A stretch of 64,000 nucleotides of DNA from Calothrix sp. PCC 7103 (GTDB lineage Bacteria > Cyanobacteriota > Cyanobacteriia > Cyanobacteriales > Nostocaceae): positions 2,818,151 through 2,882,150 of the forward strand of contig NZ_KB217478.1 of assembly GCF_000331305.1 (NCBI RefSeq), written 5' to 3'. Within the stretch, counting starts at the first letter, position 1. Each line of letters starts with the position of its first letter. Of this stretch, positions 62,727 through 64,000 are shown in pieces. The notes under the pieces were generated by a model. It did not search any database and was not told the origin of the DNA. It worked only from the letters and a program-made list of their open reading frames with translations. The translations under genes and the position numbers were made by a program.

Positions 62727-64000
62727 ATGAGCGACAATCCTCGTGATGTGCAAGTGTTGCCAATTGCAACAGACACTACAGTATTACGCGCGCGCAGTTG
62801 GACACGACAACGTTTTGAAATTGAATATGCGCTCTCTAGGGGCACAACGGTAAATTCGTATGTAATTCAAGCCGATAAAGTTGCCATTATTGACCCACCT
62901 CCTGAAACTTTTACTGAAGTATACAAAGAAGCTATTAAGCGGTGTTTGGAATTAAAGAGCTTTGATTATGTAATCATTGGTCACTTTAGCCCAAACCGTA
63001 TGGCTACATTACGGGCATTACTTGAAATTTGTCCGGATTTAACTTTTGTTACATCGGTACCAGGCGCCGCATATCTAAAAGCAGCATTTACTAACCCGAA
63101 TTTAAAAGTGTTAGCGATGCGGGGTAAAGAAGACCTTGATTTAGGTAGAGGTCACGTATTAAAATTTATACCAATTCCCAGCCCTAGATGGCCCGAAGGA
63201 CTTTGCACTTACGACCAACAAACTCAAATTCTTTACACCGACAAACTATTTAGCGCGCACGTTTGCGGTGATGAAATTTTTGATGAAGATTGGGATAAAT
63301 TTAAGGAAGACCAACGCTATTATTACGATAGTGTGATGGCGCCGAATGCAAGTCATATTAAACCAGCACTAGAGAAAATTTCTGATTACCAAGTTAGAAT
63401 GCTAGCTTGTGGTCATGGACCTTTGGTGCGGTACGGCTTGATGGAACTGGTAAAATCTTACGAAGAATGGAGCCGTGCGCTTTCTCATCGGGAGATTAAA
63501 GTAGCATTATTATATGCTTCTGCTTATGGAAACACCGCGACTTTAGCACAAGCAATCGCATTGGGTTTAACTAAAGGTGGTGTAGCAGTCGAGTTGATAA
63601 ACTGCGAATTTGCCGAACCTGAAGCAATAAAAGATGCGGTGCAAAAATCGGAAGGATTTATTATTGGTTCCCCCACTATTGGAGGACATGCTCCCACACC
63701 TATTCATACAGCCCTTGGTACAGTATTATCTGTTGGTGACACTAATAAACTTGCAGGTGTATTCGGCTCATATGGCTGGAGTGGTGAAGCTTTCGATTTA
63801 ATTGAAGGTAAACTCAAAGAAGCAGGATTTAAATTTGGGTTTGAAACAATACGCGCAAGATTCAAGCCATCCGATAGAGTACTTAAAGATTGCGAAGAAG
63901 CAGCTATTGACTTTACCCAATCTTTAAAACGTGCGCGTAAAATGCGCTTACCTCAACCTGCTGCTAGTCCAGTGGAACAAGCAGTTGGTCGCATCGTGGG
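62727..64000 (+). CDS. flv1: Flavodiiron protein Flv1-type (3' partial)
   Basis: ATG 62727 opens a frame that runs off the window after 424 codons. At the diiron site HxExDH is replaced by HFSPNR (residues 86-91), the substitution that characterises Flv1-type members. The flavodoxin domain (ALLYASAYGNTATLAQAIAL) follows, and the linker to the reductase domain (EQAVGRIVG) is reached at the edge. Expected to form the Flv1/Flv3 hetero-oligomer with the upstream gene. Whether it is the vegetative (A) or heterocyst (B) pair cannot be told. Confidence 0.92.
   Translation, partial: MSDNPRDVQVLPIATDTTVLRARSWTRQRFEIEYALSRGTTVNSYVIQADKVAIIDPPPETFTEVYKEAIKRCLELKSFDYVIIGHFSPNRMATLRALLEICPDLTFVTSVPGAAYLKAAFTNPNLKVLAMRGKEDLDLGRGHVLKFIPIPSPRWPEGLCTYDQQTQILYTDKLFSAHVCGDEIFDEDWDKFKEDQRYYYDSVMAPNASHIKPALEKISDYQVRMLACGHGPLVRYGLMELVKSYEEWSRALSHREIKVALLYASAYGNTATLAQAIALGLTKGGVAVELINCEFAEPEAIKDAVQKSEGFIIGSPTIGGHAPTPIHTALGTVLSVGDTNKLAGVFGSYGWSGEAFDLIEGKLKEAGFKFGFETIRARFKPSDRVLKDCEEAAIDFTQSLKRARKMRLPQPAASPVEQAVGRIV

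Noticed and set aside
1-64000. tRNA and rRNA genes
   Set aside because: No cloverleaf with a GTTCGANTC-type T arm or rRNA core sequence was found on reading both strands.

Overview
The window comes from a filamentous, probably heterocyst-forming cyanobacterium. Evidence is a thylakoid-type gene set (HLIP, Ycf54, paired Flv3/Flv1 flavodiiron proteins), a giant Ser/Thr kinase-AAA-GAF-histidine kinase, caspase-like and WD40 proteins, PEP-CTERM, and the intergenic repeats usual in Nostocales. The backbone is AT-rich and is studded with the palindrome GGCGCC (about one per 0.5 kb in the first 10 kb by eye). The usual cyanobacterial HIP1 octamer GCGATCGC is almost confined to one island at 45.7-57.4 kb.

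Layout. 1-18 kb is ordinary chromosome: hybrid kinase (5' end outside the window), ald, an HLIP gene, a dedA relic, an ABC-2 permease, pdxJ, a plant pathogen-related-like protein, ycf54, a PAP2-like protein, crtE, folD, a lipoprotein, a Nudix hydrolase, an AI-2E family permease and an AAA ATPase. 18-35 kb is accessory: DUF6888/DUF6887, Uma2, a nuclease-domain relic, two caspase-domain genes enclosing an odd exported protein and a broken reverse transcriptase, an orphan ParB, inverted-repeat elements, a GNAT enzyme and a DUF433/DUF5615 toxin-antitoxin pair. 35-39 kb holds glyS and murD. 39-45 kb has a second DUF433/DUF5615 pair, three copies of a 140-145 bp putative small-RNA gene, a CrtYcd-type lycopene cyclase, a PEP-CTERM protein, an AbiEii-like nucleotidyltransferase and a frameshifted IS982-type transposase.

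45.7-57.4 kb is a cyanobactin-like RiPP gene cluster, all on the minus strand: PatA-type protease, three tandem precursor peptides, PatB-like protein, LamG protein, PatD-type YcaO cyclodehydratase, a fourth precursor whose core is lost, a free-standing SagB-type azoline oxidase and a second PatA/PatG-type protease. The precursors keep the cyanobactin leader (LAELSEEAL) but carry cores of 8-15 cysteines, and two end in SYDGDDAE. No PatF prenyltransferase is present. Fragments of protease, lamG and patD between the genes show that the cluster was duplicated and then partly deleted. Its left edge cuts into an NB-ARC gene; a full-length paralog lies on the right. The window ends with flv3 and the start of flv1.

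How the genes would work together (inference): precursors are bound through the leader by the YcaO enzyme, Cys residues are cyclised to thiazolines and oxidised by the SagB enzyme, and the two subtilases remove leader and C-terminal tail. The most interesting items are this cluster, the three-copy small RNA, the caspase/RT/exported-protein island and the GGCGCC signature.
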